64,000 nt of DNA, taken from contig NZ_JALDST010000001.1 of NCBI RefSeq assembly GCF_022747945.1, forward strand, positions 1,860,001-1,924,000. Reading direction: 5' to 3'. Source of the stretch: Micromonospora sp. R77. Its GTDB lineage: Bacteria; Actinomycetota; Actinomycetes; Mycobacteriales; Micromonosporaceae. The position numbers and the translations under genes were made by a program. Every line of letters starts with the position of its first letter. Position 1 is the stretch's first letter. The notes beneath the pieces were generated by a model, which ran no database searches, was not told where the DNA came from, and saw only the letters and a list, made by a program, of their open reading frames with translations. This document shows, piece after piece, positions 18,788-28,261 of this stretch.

Positions 18788-20392
18788 ATGCGTGTTCGTA
18801 GGCTCGCTGCCTGGACCGCTCTCCCGCTCGCGGTGACCCTGGGCCTGGTGGCCTGCGGCTCGGGCGGCGACGGCGGATCCGGTCAGCGCGACCCCAACGC
18901 GGCGGTGCGGATCGAGATCGCCGAGCCGCAGCACCTGGTGCCGACCAACACCAACGAGACGAGCGGCTCGCAGGTGCTCTCCGCCCTGTTCAGCCCGCTG
19001 GTCGACTACGACGGGGCGAACAAGCCCCACGAGGTCGCGGCCCAGTCGGTGACGTCGTCGGACAACACGGTCTGGACGGTCAAGCTGAAGGACGGCTACA
19101 CCTTCCACAACGGCGAGAAGGTCACCGCCGACAACTACCTCGACGCCTGGAACTACGGCGCGTACGCCCCGAACGGCCAGAACTCCAGCTACTTCTTCGA
19201 GAAGATCGCCGGGTACGAGAACCTCCAGGGCGAGAAGCCGAAGGCGAAGACGCTGAGCGGGCTGAAGAAGGTCGACGACCTGACCTTCACCGTGAAGCTG
19301 TCCGAGCCGTACAGCGAGTTCAAGTCGATGCTCGGCTACACGGCCTTCTACCCGCTGCCGAAGGCAGCCTTCTCCGCCCCCGGTGTGCTGGCCGAGGGCT
19401 ACGAGCAGGCGCCGATCGGGCAGGGCCCGTTCCGGATGAAGGGCACCTGGCAGCACGACGCCAAGGTCGAGGTGACCCGCTACGACGCGTTCCCCGGCGA
19501 GAAGCCGAAGGTGGGCGGCGTCGAGTTCCGGATCTACCAGCAGCCGACCGCCGCGTACGCGGACGTGCTCTCCGACAACCTCGACGTGATCAAGACGATC
19601 CCGACCGAGAACCTGTCGACCGCCGCCACCGACCTCGGCGACCGGTTCCAGCAGAGCCCGGCGTCGTCGCTCCAGGTGCTGGCGATCCCGACCTTCCAGA
19701 AGGAATTCGCCAAGCCCGAGGTGCGCAAGGCCATCTCGATGGCGATCGACCGGGACGAGATCACCAAGTCGATCTTCAAGGACTCGCAGCAGCCGGCGCG
19801 CTCCTTCGTCTCACCGGTCGTCGCCGGCTACCGGGAGAACACCATCGGCACCGCCGGTGAGTTCGACCCGGCCAAGGCGAAGGCGATGTACGAGGCCGCG
19901 GGCGGCCCGAAGAAGATCGAGCTGTCCTACAACGGCGACGGTGGCCACAAGGACTGGGTCGACGCGACCTGCAACCAGCTCAAGGCGAACCTGGGCGTGG
20001 AGTGCGTCGGCACCGCCGAGCCGAAGTTCGCGGACCTGCTGACCAAGGTCAAGCAGAAGCAGTCGGTCGGCCTGTTCCGGATGGGTTGGGTCATGGACTA
20101 CCCGTCCATGGAGAACTACCTGGGCCCGCTGTACAGCACCAACGGCTCGTCGAACTACTACGGCTACAGCAACCCCGAGTTCGACAAGCTCCTCGCCGAG
20201 GGTGCCAAGGCCCCGAACGAGGAAGCGGCGATCAAGAAGTACCAGGCGGCGGAGGACCTCCTGGCCGAGGACATGCCGGTGATCCCGCTCCGGTTCGGCC
20301 AGAACAACTTCGGTCACTCGACCAAGGTCAGGAACGTGGAGATGGATCTCTTCGACCGGGTCGACCTGCTGAAGATCGAGGCCGTCAAGTAA
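18788..20392 (+). CDS. oligopeptide ABC transporter substrate-binding lipoprotein (system 1)
   Basis: 534 residues, SBP_bac_5 family. The signal peptide ends in the lipobox LVAC (lipidated C23), followed by a Gly/Ser linker. Family features include LSALFSPLVDYD, YTFHNGEKVTADNYLDAWNY, the middle motif VRKAISMAIDRDEITKSIF and the C-terminal LAEDMPVIPLRFGQN. It binds a peptide (or another family ligand such as nickel or a sugar) outside the membrane for the permease and ATPases that follow. Same gene order and about the same length as the paralogue at 47187-48830. Confidence 0.93.
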   Translation: MRVRRLAAWTALPLAVTLGLVACGSGGDGGSGQRDPNAAVRIEIAEPQHLVPTNTNETSGSQVLSALFSPLVDYDGANKPHEVAAQSVTSSDNTVWTVKLKDGYTFHNGEKVTADNYLDAWNYGAYAPNGQNSSYFFEKIAGYENLQGEKPKAKTLSGLKKVDDLTFTVKLSEPYSEFKSMLGYTAFYPLPKAAFSAPGVLAEGYEQAPIGQGPFRMKGTWQHDAKVEVTRYDAFPGEKPKVGGVEFRIYQQPTAAYADVLSDNLDVIKTIPTENLSTAATDLGDRFQQSPASSLQVLAIPTFQKEFAKPEVRKAISMAIDRDEITKSIFKDSQQPARSFVSPVVAGYRENTIGTAGEFDPAKAKAMYEAAGGPKKIELSYNGDGGHKDWVDATCNQLKANLGVECVGTAEPKFADLLTKVKQKQSVGLFRMGWVMDYPSMENYLGPLYSTNGSSNYYGYSNPEFDKLLAEGAKAPNEEAAIKKYQAAEDLLAEDMPVIPLRFGQNNFGHSTKVRNVEMDLFDRVDLLKIEAVK

Positions 20393-20404
20393 CACCGCGC
20401 TCGA

Positions 20405-20436
20405 CGGGTCGGGTCACCACCGGGTGGCCCGACCCG
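20405..20436 (+). terminator. hairpin between oppA and the permease genes
   Basis: A 14-bp stem (20405-20418 with 20423-20436, one G-U wobble) lies 12 bp after the oppA stop and 37 bp before the permease. It probably acts as a leaky terminator or mRNA stabiliser that keeps binding protein in excess. The paralogous operon has a hairpin at the same place. Confidence 0.7.
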
Positions 20437-20473
20437 CCACGCCCTTCGCCCCTTTTCAGAGAGACTGCACAGT

Positions 20474-21412
20474 ATGTTCCGCTTCATTCTGCGGCGACTG
20501 CTCCAGATGGTCCTCGCCTTCTTCGGGACCACGCTGATCGTCTACGCGCTGATGTTCGCCGGTCAGGGCGATCCCATCCAGGCGCTCGCGGGCGAACGCC
20601 CCGTCACCGCGGCCCAGCGGGCATACCTGACCGAGAAGTACCACCTCGACGCCACCGGCGTCGGCGGCTTCTTCTACCGCTACCTCGACTACCTGAAGAA
20701 CCTGCTCCAGGGCGACCTGGGACAGTCGCTGACCGGCCGGCAGATCAGCGACGTCCTCGCCGCCGCCTGGCCGGTCACCGTGCAGCTCGCGCTGATCGCG
20801 ATGGCCGTGACGGTGCTCTTCGGGGTCACCGCCGGCGTGCTCGCCGGCATCCGCCGGGCCAGCATCTTCGACAACTCGACGCTGGTGCTCACGCTGCTCG
20901 TGCTCGGCATCCCGACCATCGTGCTGGCCCCGCTCGCGCAGTACCTCCTCGGCGTCAAGTGGCAGCTCTTCCCGCCGACCGCCGGCGCCGAACCCGACCT
21001 GTACGCGCTGCTGCTGCCCGGCATCGTGCTCGGCTCGCTCTCGCTGGCCACCGCGCTGCGGCTGACCCGGACCTCGGTGGCGGAGAACCTGCGCGCCGAC
21101 TACGTCCGGACCGCCCGGTCGAAGGGCCTGGTCAAGCGGCGGATCGTCGGCGTGCACGTGCTGCGCAACTCGCTCATCCCGGTGGTCACCTTCCTCGGCG
21201 TCGAGCTGGGCAACCTGATGAGCGGCGCGATCATCACCGAGGGCGTGTTCAACATCCCCGGTGTCGGCTTCAACCTGTTCCGCGGCATCCGCACCGAGGA
21301 CGGCCCGCTGGTGGTGGGCATCGTCAGCGTGCTCGTCGTGGTCTACCTCGTCTCCAACCTGGTGGTGGACGTCCTGTACGCCGTACTCGACCCGAGGATC
21401 CGCTATGAGTGA
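20474..21412 (+). CDS. oligopeptide ABC transporter permease (DppB/OppB type, system 1)
   Basis: 312 residues with six membrane segments. The N-terminus MFRFILRRLLQMVLAFFGTT is the hallmark of DppB-like permeases. The EAA loop motif is DYVRTARSKGLVKRRIVGVHVLRNSLIPV. It shares an 8-bp overlap (ATGAGTGA) with the next permease gene, an overlap conserved in the second system. Confidence 0.93.
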   Translation: MFRFILRRLLQMVLAFFGTTLIVYALMFAGQGDPIQALAGERPVTAAQRAYLTEKYHLDATGVGGFFYRYLDYLKNLLQGDLGQSLTGRQISDVLAAAWPVTVQLALIAMAVTVLFGVTAGVLAGIRRASIFDNSTLVLTLLVLGIPTIVLAPLAQYLLGVKWQLFPPTAGAEPDLYALLLPGIVLGSLSLATALRLTRTSVAENLRADYVRTARSKGLVKRRIVGVHVLRNSLIPVVTFLGVELGNLMSGAIITEGVFNIPGVGFNLFRGIRTEDGPLVVGIVSVLVVVYLVSNLVVDVLYAVLDPRIRYE

Positions 21413-22352
21413 TTTCGAAACGGTGGCGGCGACCGAGGACCAGTCGGCGCGGCGCGGGGTCTCCGGGGAGCCGGGCACCCCGGCCGCCACCCAGCGGCCG
21501 CGCAGCCTGGCCGGGGACGCCTGGCGGGAGCTGCGCCGCAAGCCGATCTTCTGGATCAGCCTCGTGCTGGTGGTGCTGGTCGCCGCGATGGCCGCCGTAC
21601 CGTCGCTCTTCACCGCCAACGACCCGCGGGACTGCCTGCTCTCCCGGCAGCACGCCGGGCCGTCCGGCGGGGCCATCTTCGGGTACGACTTCCAGGGCTG
21701 CGACACGTACGCCCGGGCCGTCTACGGTGCGCGCGCCTCGTTGCTGGTCGGCGCGCTCTCGGCGCTGCTCACCGGCGTCATCGCGCTGGTGGTCGGGATG
21801 CTGGCCGGCTTCTTCGGCGGCTGGGTCGACGCGGTGCTCTCCCGGGTGATCGACATCGTGCTCGGCATCCCGCTGCTGCTCGCCGCGATCGTGCTGCTCA
21901 AGCGGGTCAGCACGAGCAGCGACAACGTCCGGCTGTTCGCGGTGATCTTCGTGCTGGCGGTGCTCGGCTGGACCACCGCGGCCCGGGTGGTCCGCTCCTC
22001 GGTGATCACCGCCAAGGGGCAGGACTACGTGGCCGCGGCCCGGATGCTCGGCGCCGGCAACGGCCGGATCATGTGGCGGCACATCCTGCCGAACGCGCTC
22101 GCCCCGGCGATCGTGGTGCTCACCATCGCGCTCGGCTCGTTCATCGCCGCCGAGGCGACGCTGAGCTTCCTCGGCATCGGCCTGAAGGCCCCGACCATCT
22201 CGTGGGGCATCGACATCGACGCCGGCCGGGTGCACATGCGCGAGTCGGCCACCCCGCTGGTCGTCCCGTCCGCGTTCCTGGCGCTGACCGTGCTCGCCTT
22301 CATCATGCTGGGCGACGCGATCCGCGACGCCTTCGACCCGAAGCTGCGGTGA
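21405..22352 (+). CDS. oligopeptide ABC transporter permease (DppC/OppC type, system 1)
   Basis: 315 residues from ATG 21405. It has the long cytoplasmic N-terminus usual for DppC (WRELRRKPIFWISLVLVV), six membrane segments and the EAA loop DYVAAARMLGAGNGRIMWRHILPNALAP. A soluble external loop after helix 1 ends in FGYDFQGCDTYARAVYGARASL. It forms the channel with the preceding permease. Confidence 0.93.
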   Translation: MSDFETVAATEDQSARRGVSGEPGTPAATQRPRSLAGDAWRELRRKPIFWISLVLVVLVAAMAAVPSLFTANDPRDCLLSRQHAGPSGGAIFGYDFQGCDTYARAVYGARASLLVGALSALLTGVIALVVGMLAGFFGGWVDAVLSRVIDIVLGIPLLLAAIVLLKRVSTSSDNVRLFAVIFVLAVLGWTTAARVVRSSVITAKGQDYVAAARMLGAGNGRIMWRHILPNALAPAIVVLTIALGSFIAAEATLSFLGIGLKAPTISWGIDIDAGRVHMRESATPLVVPSAFLALTVLAFIMLGDAIRDAFDPKLR

Positions 22353-22359
22353 TTCCCTC

Positions 22360-23397
22360 ATGACCCAGTCCGCCGTCCGGCCCACGCCGGCCTCCCCCAC
22401 CCCGCCGGGTGGGCACCTGCTGGAGGTACGGGACCTGCACGTCGAGTTCCGCACCGGCGAGGGCGTGGCCAAGGTGATCAACGGGGTGTCGTACCACCTG
22501 GACGCCGGGGAGACCCTGGCGGTGCTGGGCGAGTCGGGCTCCGGCAAGTCGGTGACCGCGCAGGCGATCATGGGCATCCTGGACACTCCCCCGGCCCACG
22601 TCCGTGCCGGTCAGATCCTCTACCGGGGCCAGGACCTGCTGACCCGGTCGGAGGAGCAGCGCCGGCAGGTACGCGGCAAGGAGATCGCGATGATCTTCCA
22701 GGACGCGCTGTCGGCGTTGAACCCGGTCTTCCCGGTCGGCTGGCAGATCGGCGAGACGCTGCGCCAGCGCGAGGGGATGTCCAGGGCCGACGCCCGCCGG
22801 CGGGCCGTCGAGCTGATGGACCTGGTCCGGATCCCGGGCGCGGCGAAACGGCTCGGCGACTATCCGCACCAGTTCTCCGGCGGCATGCGGCAGCGCGTCA
22901 TGATCGCGATGGCGCTGGCGCTGAACCCCAAGGTGCTGATCGCCGACGAGCCGACCACCGCGCTGGACGTCACCGTGCAGGCCCAGATCATGGACCTCCT
23001 GGCCGACCTGCGGCGCGACCTCGACATGGCGATGATCCTGATCACCCACGACCTCGGCGTGGTGGCCGGCGTCGCCGACCGGATCGCCGTCATGTACGCC
23101 GGCCGGATCGTCGAGCACGCCGACGTGCGTCCGCTGTACCGGGCACCCGCCCATCCGTACACGAAGGGGTTGCTGGCGTCGATCCCGCGCCTGGACGTGC
23201 GCGGCCAGGCGCTGTCGACGATCCGGGGGCTGCCGCCGAACCTGATGCGGATCCCCTCCGGCTGCCCGTTCCACCCCCGGTGCCCGTACGCGCAGCAGGT
23301 CTGCGTGGACGTGGTGCCGCACGACCTGGTCCTCGGCGACGGCCGGACCAGCGCGTGCCACTTCGCGCAGGAGGTCCGTGATGACAGCGCCCGCTAG
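22360..23397 (+). CDS. oligopeptide ABC transporter ATP-binding protein (DppD type, system 1)
   Basis: 345 residues. Walker [10 protein letters not shown], signature FSGGMRQR, Walker [13 protein letters not shown] and H-loop THDLG are intact. The C-terminal oligopeptide-transporter extension has [14 protein letters not shown], a cysteine cluster found in this subfamily that may hold an iron-sulfur centre. It starts 7 bp after the permease stop and overlaps the next gene by 17 bp. Confidence 0.93.
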   Translation: MTQSAVRPTPASPTPPGGHLLEVRDLHVEFRTGEGVAKVINGVSYHLDAGETLAVLGESGSGKSVTAQAIMGILDTPPAHVRAGQILYRGQDLLTRSEEQRRQVRGKEIAMIFQDALSALNPVFPVGWQIGETLRQREGMSRADARRRAVELMDLVRIPGAAKRLGDYPHQFSGGMRQRVMIAMALALNPKVLIADEPTTALDVTVQAQIMDLLADLRRDLDMAMILITHDLGVVAGVADRIAVMYAGRIVEHADVRPLYRAPAHPYTKGLLASIPRLDVRGQALSTIRGLPPNLMRIPSGCPFHPRCPYAQQVCVDVVPHDLVLGDGRTSACHFAQEVRDDSAR

Positions 23398-24412
23398 CCC
23401 GGCCAAGGTCCGCGGCGAGACGATCCTGTCGGTCGACAACGTGGTGAAGCACTTCCCGATCAGTCAGGGCGTGCTGTTCAAGCGGCAGACCGGCGCGGTC
23501 CGCGCCGTCGACGGGGTGAGTTTCGAGCTGCGCCGGGGCGAGACGCTCGGCATCGTCGGCGAGTCCGGCTGCGGCAAGTCGACCCTGGCCCGGCTGCTGA
23601 TGCGGCTGGAGACGCCGACCGCCGGCCGGGCCACCCTGGAGGGGAAGGACCTCTTCGCCGCCTCCGGGTCGCAGCTGCGCCGGCTGCGCCGCAACATGCA
23701 GATGGTGATGCAGGACCCGTACACGTCGCTGAACCCGCGGATGACGGTCGGCGACATCATCGGCGAGCCGTTCGACATCCACCCGGAGGCCGCCCCGAAG
23801 GGCAGCAAACGCACCCGGGTACGCGAACTGCTCGACGTGGTAGGGCTCAACCCCGAGCACATCAACCGCTATCCGCACCAGTTCTCCGGCGGGCAGCGCC
23901 AGCGGATCGGGATCGCCCGCGCGCTCGCCCTGCGGCCGGAGATCATCGTCTGCGACGAGCCGGTGTCGGCGCTCGACGTCTCCATCCAGGCCCAGGTGAT
24001 CAACCTGCTGGAGCAGCTCCAGGACGAGTTCGGGCTGTCGTACGTCTTCATCGCGCACGACCTGTCGGTGGTCCGGCACATCTCCGACCGGGTCGCGGTG
24101 ATGTACCTCGGCAAGATCGTGGAGATCGGCACCGAGCAGGAGATCTACGAGCGGGCCACCCACCCGTACACCCAGGCCCTGCTCTCGGCGGTGCCGGTGC
24201 CCGACCCCGACGCCCGGGAGAACCGCACCATGATCCGCCTCACCGGCGACGTGCCCAGCCCCGCCGACCCGCCGAGCGGCTGCCGCTTCCGCACCCGCTG
24301 CTGGAAGGCCCAGGACATCTGCGCCACCCAGGAACCGCACCCGGTCCCCCGCCCCGCCGACCCCCACCCCTCGGCCTGCCACTTCGCCGAACTCCGCCCC
24401 ACCACCCCCTGA
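23381..24412 (+). CDS. oligopeptide ABC transporter ATP-binding protein (DppF type, system 1)
   Basis: 343 residues. Walker [10 protein letters not shown], signature FSGGQRQR, Walker [11 protein letters not shown] and H-loop AHDLS are present, and the C-terminal extension has the cysteine cluster [17 protein letters not shown] 23381 has AGGAGG six bases upstream; the adjacent in-frame GTG at 23378 would be too close. Last gene of the operon, followed by the palindromes at 24426-24497. Confidence 0.93.
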   Translation: MTAPASPAKVRGETILSVDNVVKHFPISQGVLFKRQTGAVRAVDGVSFELRRGETLGIVGESGCGKSTLARLLMRLETPTAGRATLEGKDLFAASGSQLRRLRRNMQMVMQDPYTSLNPRMTVGDIIGEPFDIHPEAAPKGSKRTRVRELLDVVGLNPEHINRYPHQFSGGQRQRIGIARALALRPEIIVCDEPVSALDVSIQAQVINLLEQLQDEFGLSYVFIAHDLSVVRHISDRVAVMYLGKIVEIGTEQEIYERATHPYTQALLSAVPVPDPDARENRTMIRLTGDVPSPADPPSGCRFRTRCWKAQDICATQEPHPVPRPADPHPSACHFAELRPTTP

Positions 24413-24425
24413 CCCACCCCGACCA

Positions 24426-24497
24426 CCGCGGAGGCCACTCTTTCCGGGAAAGAGTGGCCACCGCGGACACGGAGGCCACTCTTTCCCGGAAAGAGTG
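24426..24497. repeat. two palindromes sharing CACTCTTTCC...GGAAAGAGTG
   Basis: The first palindrome (24426-24466) has arms of CCGCGG-A-GGCCACTCTTTC around a 3-nt centre. The second (24477-24497) has 10-bp arms around one base. The pair is a partial tandem duplication that includes the flanking ACGGAGGCC. The first can terminate the oligopeptide operon. The shared core looks like a dispersed genus-specific repeat. The rest of the 306-bp gap to the next gene has no coding signal. Confidence 0.8.
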
Positions 24498-24678
24498 CGG
24501 AACTCGGACGCGCCCGGGCTGCGGTGATTCGAATGCGTCATCAAACTCGTAGCGTCCGGGAGGGAGGCGACTCGCCGGGCGGCGGCGGGGGCGTCGTCTG
24601 CCGAGGCGACGCCGGCCCGGGTCCTGCGGCGACGCCGGCCCCGCCTCCACGGGTGGGGGCGGGGCCGGGTGGGTCGAG

Positions 24679-24714
24679 GTGACCCGGCCCGGATCGAGGG
24701 CCGGGCCGGGTCAC
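24679..24714 (-). terminator. hairpin terminator of the beta-propeller protein gene
   Basis: A 14-bp perfect stem (24679-24692 with 24701-24714) with an 8-nt loop lies just past the stop at 24719. Confidence 0.8.
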
Positions 24715-24718
24715 CGGA

Positions 24719-27352
24719 TCAGAGCTGGGCCAGGTCGAAGGCCCAGATGCCGCGGCCGTGGGTGGCCACGTAGAGCGAGTTGGCCGCCGCGTCGTACTCG
24801 ACGTCCATGCCCACGGTCAGCGGCAGGCCGGCGCCGAGCCGCTGCCAGTCGGTGGCACCCGGCGCCCGGTAGAAGGTGGCCAGGTCGGTGGCGAGCACCA
24901 GCGCGCCGTTGGACAGCTCCTTCACCGAGCTGGCCGGCACGTCCGGCAGGTTCGCCGAGACGTCCTTCCAGGTCGCGCCCGCGTCGGTCGTCTCGTAGAC
25001 GTGACCGAAGCCGGCCCCCGGTCCCTCGGTGAAGCGCCGGGAGAAGCCGTTGACCGCGAGGAAGGCGTGCGCGGCGTTCGCCGGGTCGATCCCGACGCCC
25101 TGCACGAACCGGTTCGGGAACTCCGCCGGCAGGGTCAGCTGGTGCCAGCTCGCCGGGTCGTTGACCTTGCCGACCGCGACGCCCCGGGTGAAGCCGGCGT
25201 TGTTGCACGGTCCGCACCAACCGACGTACGCGGTGCCGCCGGAGACGCCCACCGAGGTGGCGGTGTGGCCGGCGCCCAGGTCGAAGGCGTTCGTCCAGCC
25301 CTTGCCGTCCTGGATCGCATAGCCCTTGGTGTTGACCCAGACGTGCTGGCCACCGGCGACCCAGACGTTCGCGTCGGTGGCGTCCGGCGAGAACGGCGCG
25401 ATGAACCGGGCCGGCTCGTCCCCCGGCGACGAGGTGTACGGCTGGATGTCCCGCGAGGTGGACGTCTCGGGCGTGCCCGGACCCGGGTTGGCGTTGCAGT
25501 TCTCGGTGACCCGCATGGCCAGGTTGGTGTACTCCTGCACCTGCCGGCAACCGTTGGCCGGGTCGGCCAGCGAGTCGCCGCCGTCACCGCCGAAGTTGGA
25601 GCCCATCACGGTGTCGCCGGCCCGCAGCACCGACGCGCCGTTGTCCTGGAGACCACCGGAGACCACCGTGCCGGCCTTCGCCGGGTCCTTGCCCACCGAG
25701 ACCGAGTAGTACTGCAGGGCGTCGATGGTGCCGTCGTTCAGGCTCTGCCAGTCGGTGGCGTGCCCGTCCTTGTCGGTCTTGCCGTTGACCGGCCGGCGGT
25801 AGACGCCGCCGTCGTTGCCGACGTAGACGAAGCCGTTGCCCACGGCGACCGAGTGCTGGTCGGAGTGGACGGTCTTGTTGCACTTGTTCTGCGCGTCGGA
25901 GATGTTCCAGCAGGAGAAGTTGAAGTTCCAGTACGGCCCGACGGTCTTCCAGTTCGCGCCCGCGTCGGTCGACTCGTAGACCTCCTCCAGGCCCGCCCAG
26001 ACGTGGTTCGGGTTGGCCGGGTCGACGGCGAGGAACTGGTTGTACCAGGCCTGGATCCCGGGGCCGTAGCCCTTGCCGCCGACCGCCTGCTTGAGGGCAG
26101 AGCCCGAGTTGCCCAGCTTCGCCGAGTCGGCGATCTTGTTCCACGGGCCGGCCGGGTTGCCGGTGTTGGAGACGTAGATGCCGTCGAGGTAGCTGTTGAC
26201 GTTGCCGGCCGGCTTGTTGAGCAGGCTCGGCGACTGGTTGATCGCGTACAGCTTGCCGCCGTCGGCGGAGAAGGCGAACGTCACGTAGCCGATGTCGTCG
26301 GCCGGCATGGCGCCGCCCGGGTTGACCTTCGTCCAGCCGCCCGCCGTGTAGTCCGCGGTCTCGTAGAAGCCGTTGTAGCTGTCGCCCGACCGCCAGGCCG
26401 AGGCCACCACCACGTGCTTCGGGTGCTTCGGGTCGGCGGCCACGTCGTTGACGATGTTCTTGTACGCGGCGTTGGCCGCGCCGGCGTCCGCACCGCCCGG
26501 CAGGTAGCTCGGGTTCGGCGCCCACTCGAACTTCCACGCGCCGGAGCCGCTGCTCATCGCGTGCGAGAACAGCCCCCGGTTGGTGGCCGCCCAGACCTTG
26601 CCGTCGAAGAAGCGCAGCTTGTTGATGACCGAGCTCTCCAGCTCGGTGCCGCCGACCCGGTCGGCCGCGGTGAACTGGCCACTGGCCGGGTTGGCCAGCC
26701 GGTAGACGCCCGCGCCGACGTACGAGGTGGCGCCGGTGTTCGCCTCGCCGGTGGCGTACCAGAGCGAACCGTCGGCGGCGAGCACCACGTCGCCGCTGGA
26801 CAGGCTGGGCAGCTGGTCCGAGATCGGCGTCCAGCTCCCGCCGCCGATCACCGACCGCCACACGCCGCCGTCGGCACCCGCCGCGTAGACGTGGCCGCTG
26901 TTGTCGGCCGCGAGGCCGGTGATCCGGCCGGTCTGCAGGCCGGCGCCCCCGGAGGAGTTGGAGGCGTAGTCGCGGTAGCGCGGGTCGTCACCGTCGTACT
27001 TGATCTTGGTGACCTCGCGCCAGCTGCCCTTGGTGGCCGGCACGCTGCCGAGCTGGCTGAACGCGTTGGCGTACGCGCCCGGCGCGACGATGCCCGGCGC
27101 GGACCGGGCCTGGGCGAACTGCTCGGCGATGACCCGGGCCTCGAAGGCCTCCTCGCCGGCCTCGGCGGCGTTCTCCCCGGCCGCCATCTCGGCCATCTCG
27201 CGCGGGTGCCAGGGCAGGTTGGCGCCCGGCTCCTGAGCGAGGCCGAGGGCCTCCATGACCTCGTGGTTGGTGGCCGCGACGCCACCGAGCGCGGCGGTCA
27301 GCACCAACGCGCCCGCGATTGTCGCCGGCTTGCGCCAGCGGGACTTCGACAT
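24719..27352 (-). CDS. secreted BNR/beta-propeller-like protein
   Basis: 877 residues. An N-terminal signal-peptide-like segment (RKPATIAGALVLTAALGGVA, about 8-27) is followed by an Ala/Glu-rich stretch (about 50-75). Then come many sialidase/sortilin-type repeats with Asp-box motifs such as STDAGANW and TTDAGATW and short phrases such as HVYAAGADGGVWRS and FVYVGNDGGVYRR. It ends YVATHGRGIWAFDLAQL, common in VPS10/WD40-like propellers. There is no catalytic sialidase Arg triad that I can point to. Likely an extracellular repeat protein of unknown ligand. ATG 27352 has GGAGG six bases upstream; the long in-frame extension upstream belongs to the neighbouring gene. Confidence 0.85.
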   Translation of the reverse strand: MSKSRWRKPATIAGALVLTAALGGVAATNHEVMEALGLAQEPGANLPWHPREMAEMAAGENAAEAGEEAFEARVIAEQFAQARSAPGIVAPGAYANAFSQLGSVPATKGSWREVTKIKYDGDDPRYRDYASNSSGGAGLQTGRITGLAADNSGHVYAAGADGGVWRSVIGGGSWTPISDQLPSLSSGDVVLAADGSLWYATGEANTGATSYVGAGVYRLANPASGQFTAADRVGGTELESSVINKLRFFDGKVWAATNRGLFSHAMSSGSGAWKFEWAPNPSYLPGGADAGAANAAYKNIVNDVAADPKHPKHVVVASAWRSGDSYNGFYETADYTAGGWTKVNPGGAMPADDIGYVTFAFSADGGKLYAINQSPSLLNKPAGNVNSYLDGIYVSNTGNPAGPWNKIADSAKLGNSGSALKQAVGGKGYGPGIQAWYNQFLAVDPANPNHVWAGLEEVYESTDAGANWKTVGPYWNFNFSCWNISDAQNKCNKTVHSDQHSVAVGNGFVYVGNDGGVYRRPVNGKTDKDGHATDWQSLNDGTIDALQYYSVSVGKDPAKAGTVVSGGLQDNGASVLRAGDTVMGSNFGGDGGDSLADPANGCRQVQEYTNLAMRVTENCNANPGPGTPETSTSRDIQPYTSSPGDEPARFIAPFSPDATDANVWVAGGQHVWVNTKGYAIQDGKGWTNAFDLGAGHTATSVGVSGGTAYVGWCGPCNNAGFTRGVAVGKVNDPASWHQLTLPAEFPNRFVQGVGIDPANAAHAFLAVNGFSRRFTEGPGAGFGHVYETTDAGATWKDVSANLPDVPASSVKELSNGALVLATDLATFYRAPGATDWQRLGAGLPLTVGMDVEYDAAANSLYVATHGRGIWAFDLAQL

Positions 27353-27354
27353 GT

Positions 27355-27407
27355 GAATCCTCCAGGATTCAAGGGGTTCCCGGGCTGGTGGCCCGGGCAG
27401 GGGAACC
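27355..27407 (-). promoter_or_regulatory. two hairpins in the leader of the propeller gene, one covering the ribosome site
   Basis: GAATCCT/AGGATTC (27355-27370) is a 7-bp dyad whose loop and 3' arm contain the GGAGG ribosome site. A second hairpin (27375-27407) pairs GGTTCC with GGAACC around an inner CCGGGC/GCCCGG stem. They could limit translation initiation. Inference from sequence only. Confidence 0.45.
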
Positions 27408-27524
27408 ACGGGGGCGGTTGGCGCGGCCGTGGCGTGGTGAGCGGACGGTGACCGTCCGGTCTCGACCCTCGTAGTGCACAGCGCCGGCATCGACGGACGT
27501 GTCACGTCCCGGCGTGGCCGAGGG

Positions 27525-28003
27525 TCAGGCGGTGACGGGTGGGGCCCGGGTGGGCAGGGTGCCGCGCGGCGGCAGCTGCACCACCGGCTGCCGGTAGCGG
27601 ACCGCAGCGGGGACGGCGACCGTCGTACCGTCGATCCGCGGGGGCGCGGCGAGGAGCAGGTCTTCCGGTCCGTCGGTGGTGCCGACGCCGGCGCGGTGGT
27701 CACCGCACGGGCCGCCGACCAGCTCCGCCCGCAGGTGCGGCGGAGTGCCGGGGTACGCGGGACGCGCCCCGGCGACCCGGGGTCGCCGGACGGCGGGGCG
27801 GGCAGGTGCGGCGTGGTGACCGGGGCGGCGACGGGCCGGACGTCCGGAGGATGGACGTGCGGCGCGTCGGAGCCGATCGACCGGTGCGCGGCGGTGACCA
27901 CCGCGCCGGGCTGATGGGTCTCCGCGCAGGCGGGCGCACCCAGGCCGGCCAGGACGAACGCCAGCGCGACGACGACGGCGTTCCACCGGTCGAACACGCG
28001 CAT
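27525..28003 (-). CDS. small secreted protein of unknown function, frameshifted
   Basis: From ATG 28003 the frame encodes a clear signal peptide (VVVALAFVLAGLGAPACAET), then HRSIGSDAPHVHPPDVRPVA, but later becomes Arg/Ser-rich noise. The other minus-strand frame then reads plausibly, PGTPPHLRAELVGGPCGDH and PPRIDGTTVAVPAAVRYRQP, to a stop at 27525. A one-base indel around 27758-27790 would join them into about 160 residues. It is probably an exported or lipid-anchored protein (AC or GC near the cleavage site). No family recognised. Confidence 0.6.
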
Positions 28004-28215
28004 GGGCCAACCTGTCACAGCGAGGGGATGTCGGACGCCGCTCGGGCGGGCGGCCGGGGCCGCGGGCGGGAGACGGGCTGCGAGGAGAACGGGGAGGGTC
28101 GATCGGTTGTTGCCGGCCCCACGCTAGCAACAAGGATTCGCGACCGGCAACGGCTCGACGGTCGTACTTTCAGCTGGTCAGCCGGCAGCGCTCCGCAGTG
28201 GAGCGGCGATACGCC

Positions 28216-28249
28216 GAGCGGGGCGCGGCCGGTCGGCCGCGCCCCGCTC
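28216..28249 (-). terminator. hairpin terminator of purH
   Basis: A 15-bp perfect stem (28216-28230 with 28235-28249), loop GGTC, lies 12 bp past the purH stop. The remainder of 28004-28261 has no visible gene and must hold the promoter of the small secreted protein. Confidence 0.85.
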
Positions 28250-28261
28250 ACCGGAGGGAAC

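Noticed and set aside
20456..21706. Long minus-strand open frame opposite the permease genes.
   Set aside because: His/Asp/Gly/Arg-rich translation typical of antisense frames in GC-rich DNA; the plus strand encodes clear DppB/DppC proteins.
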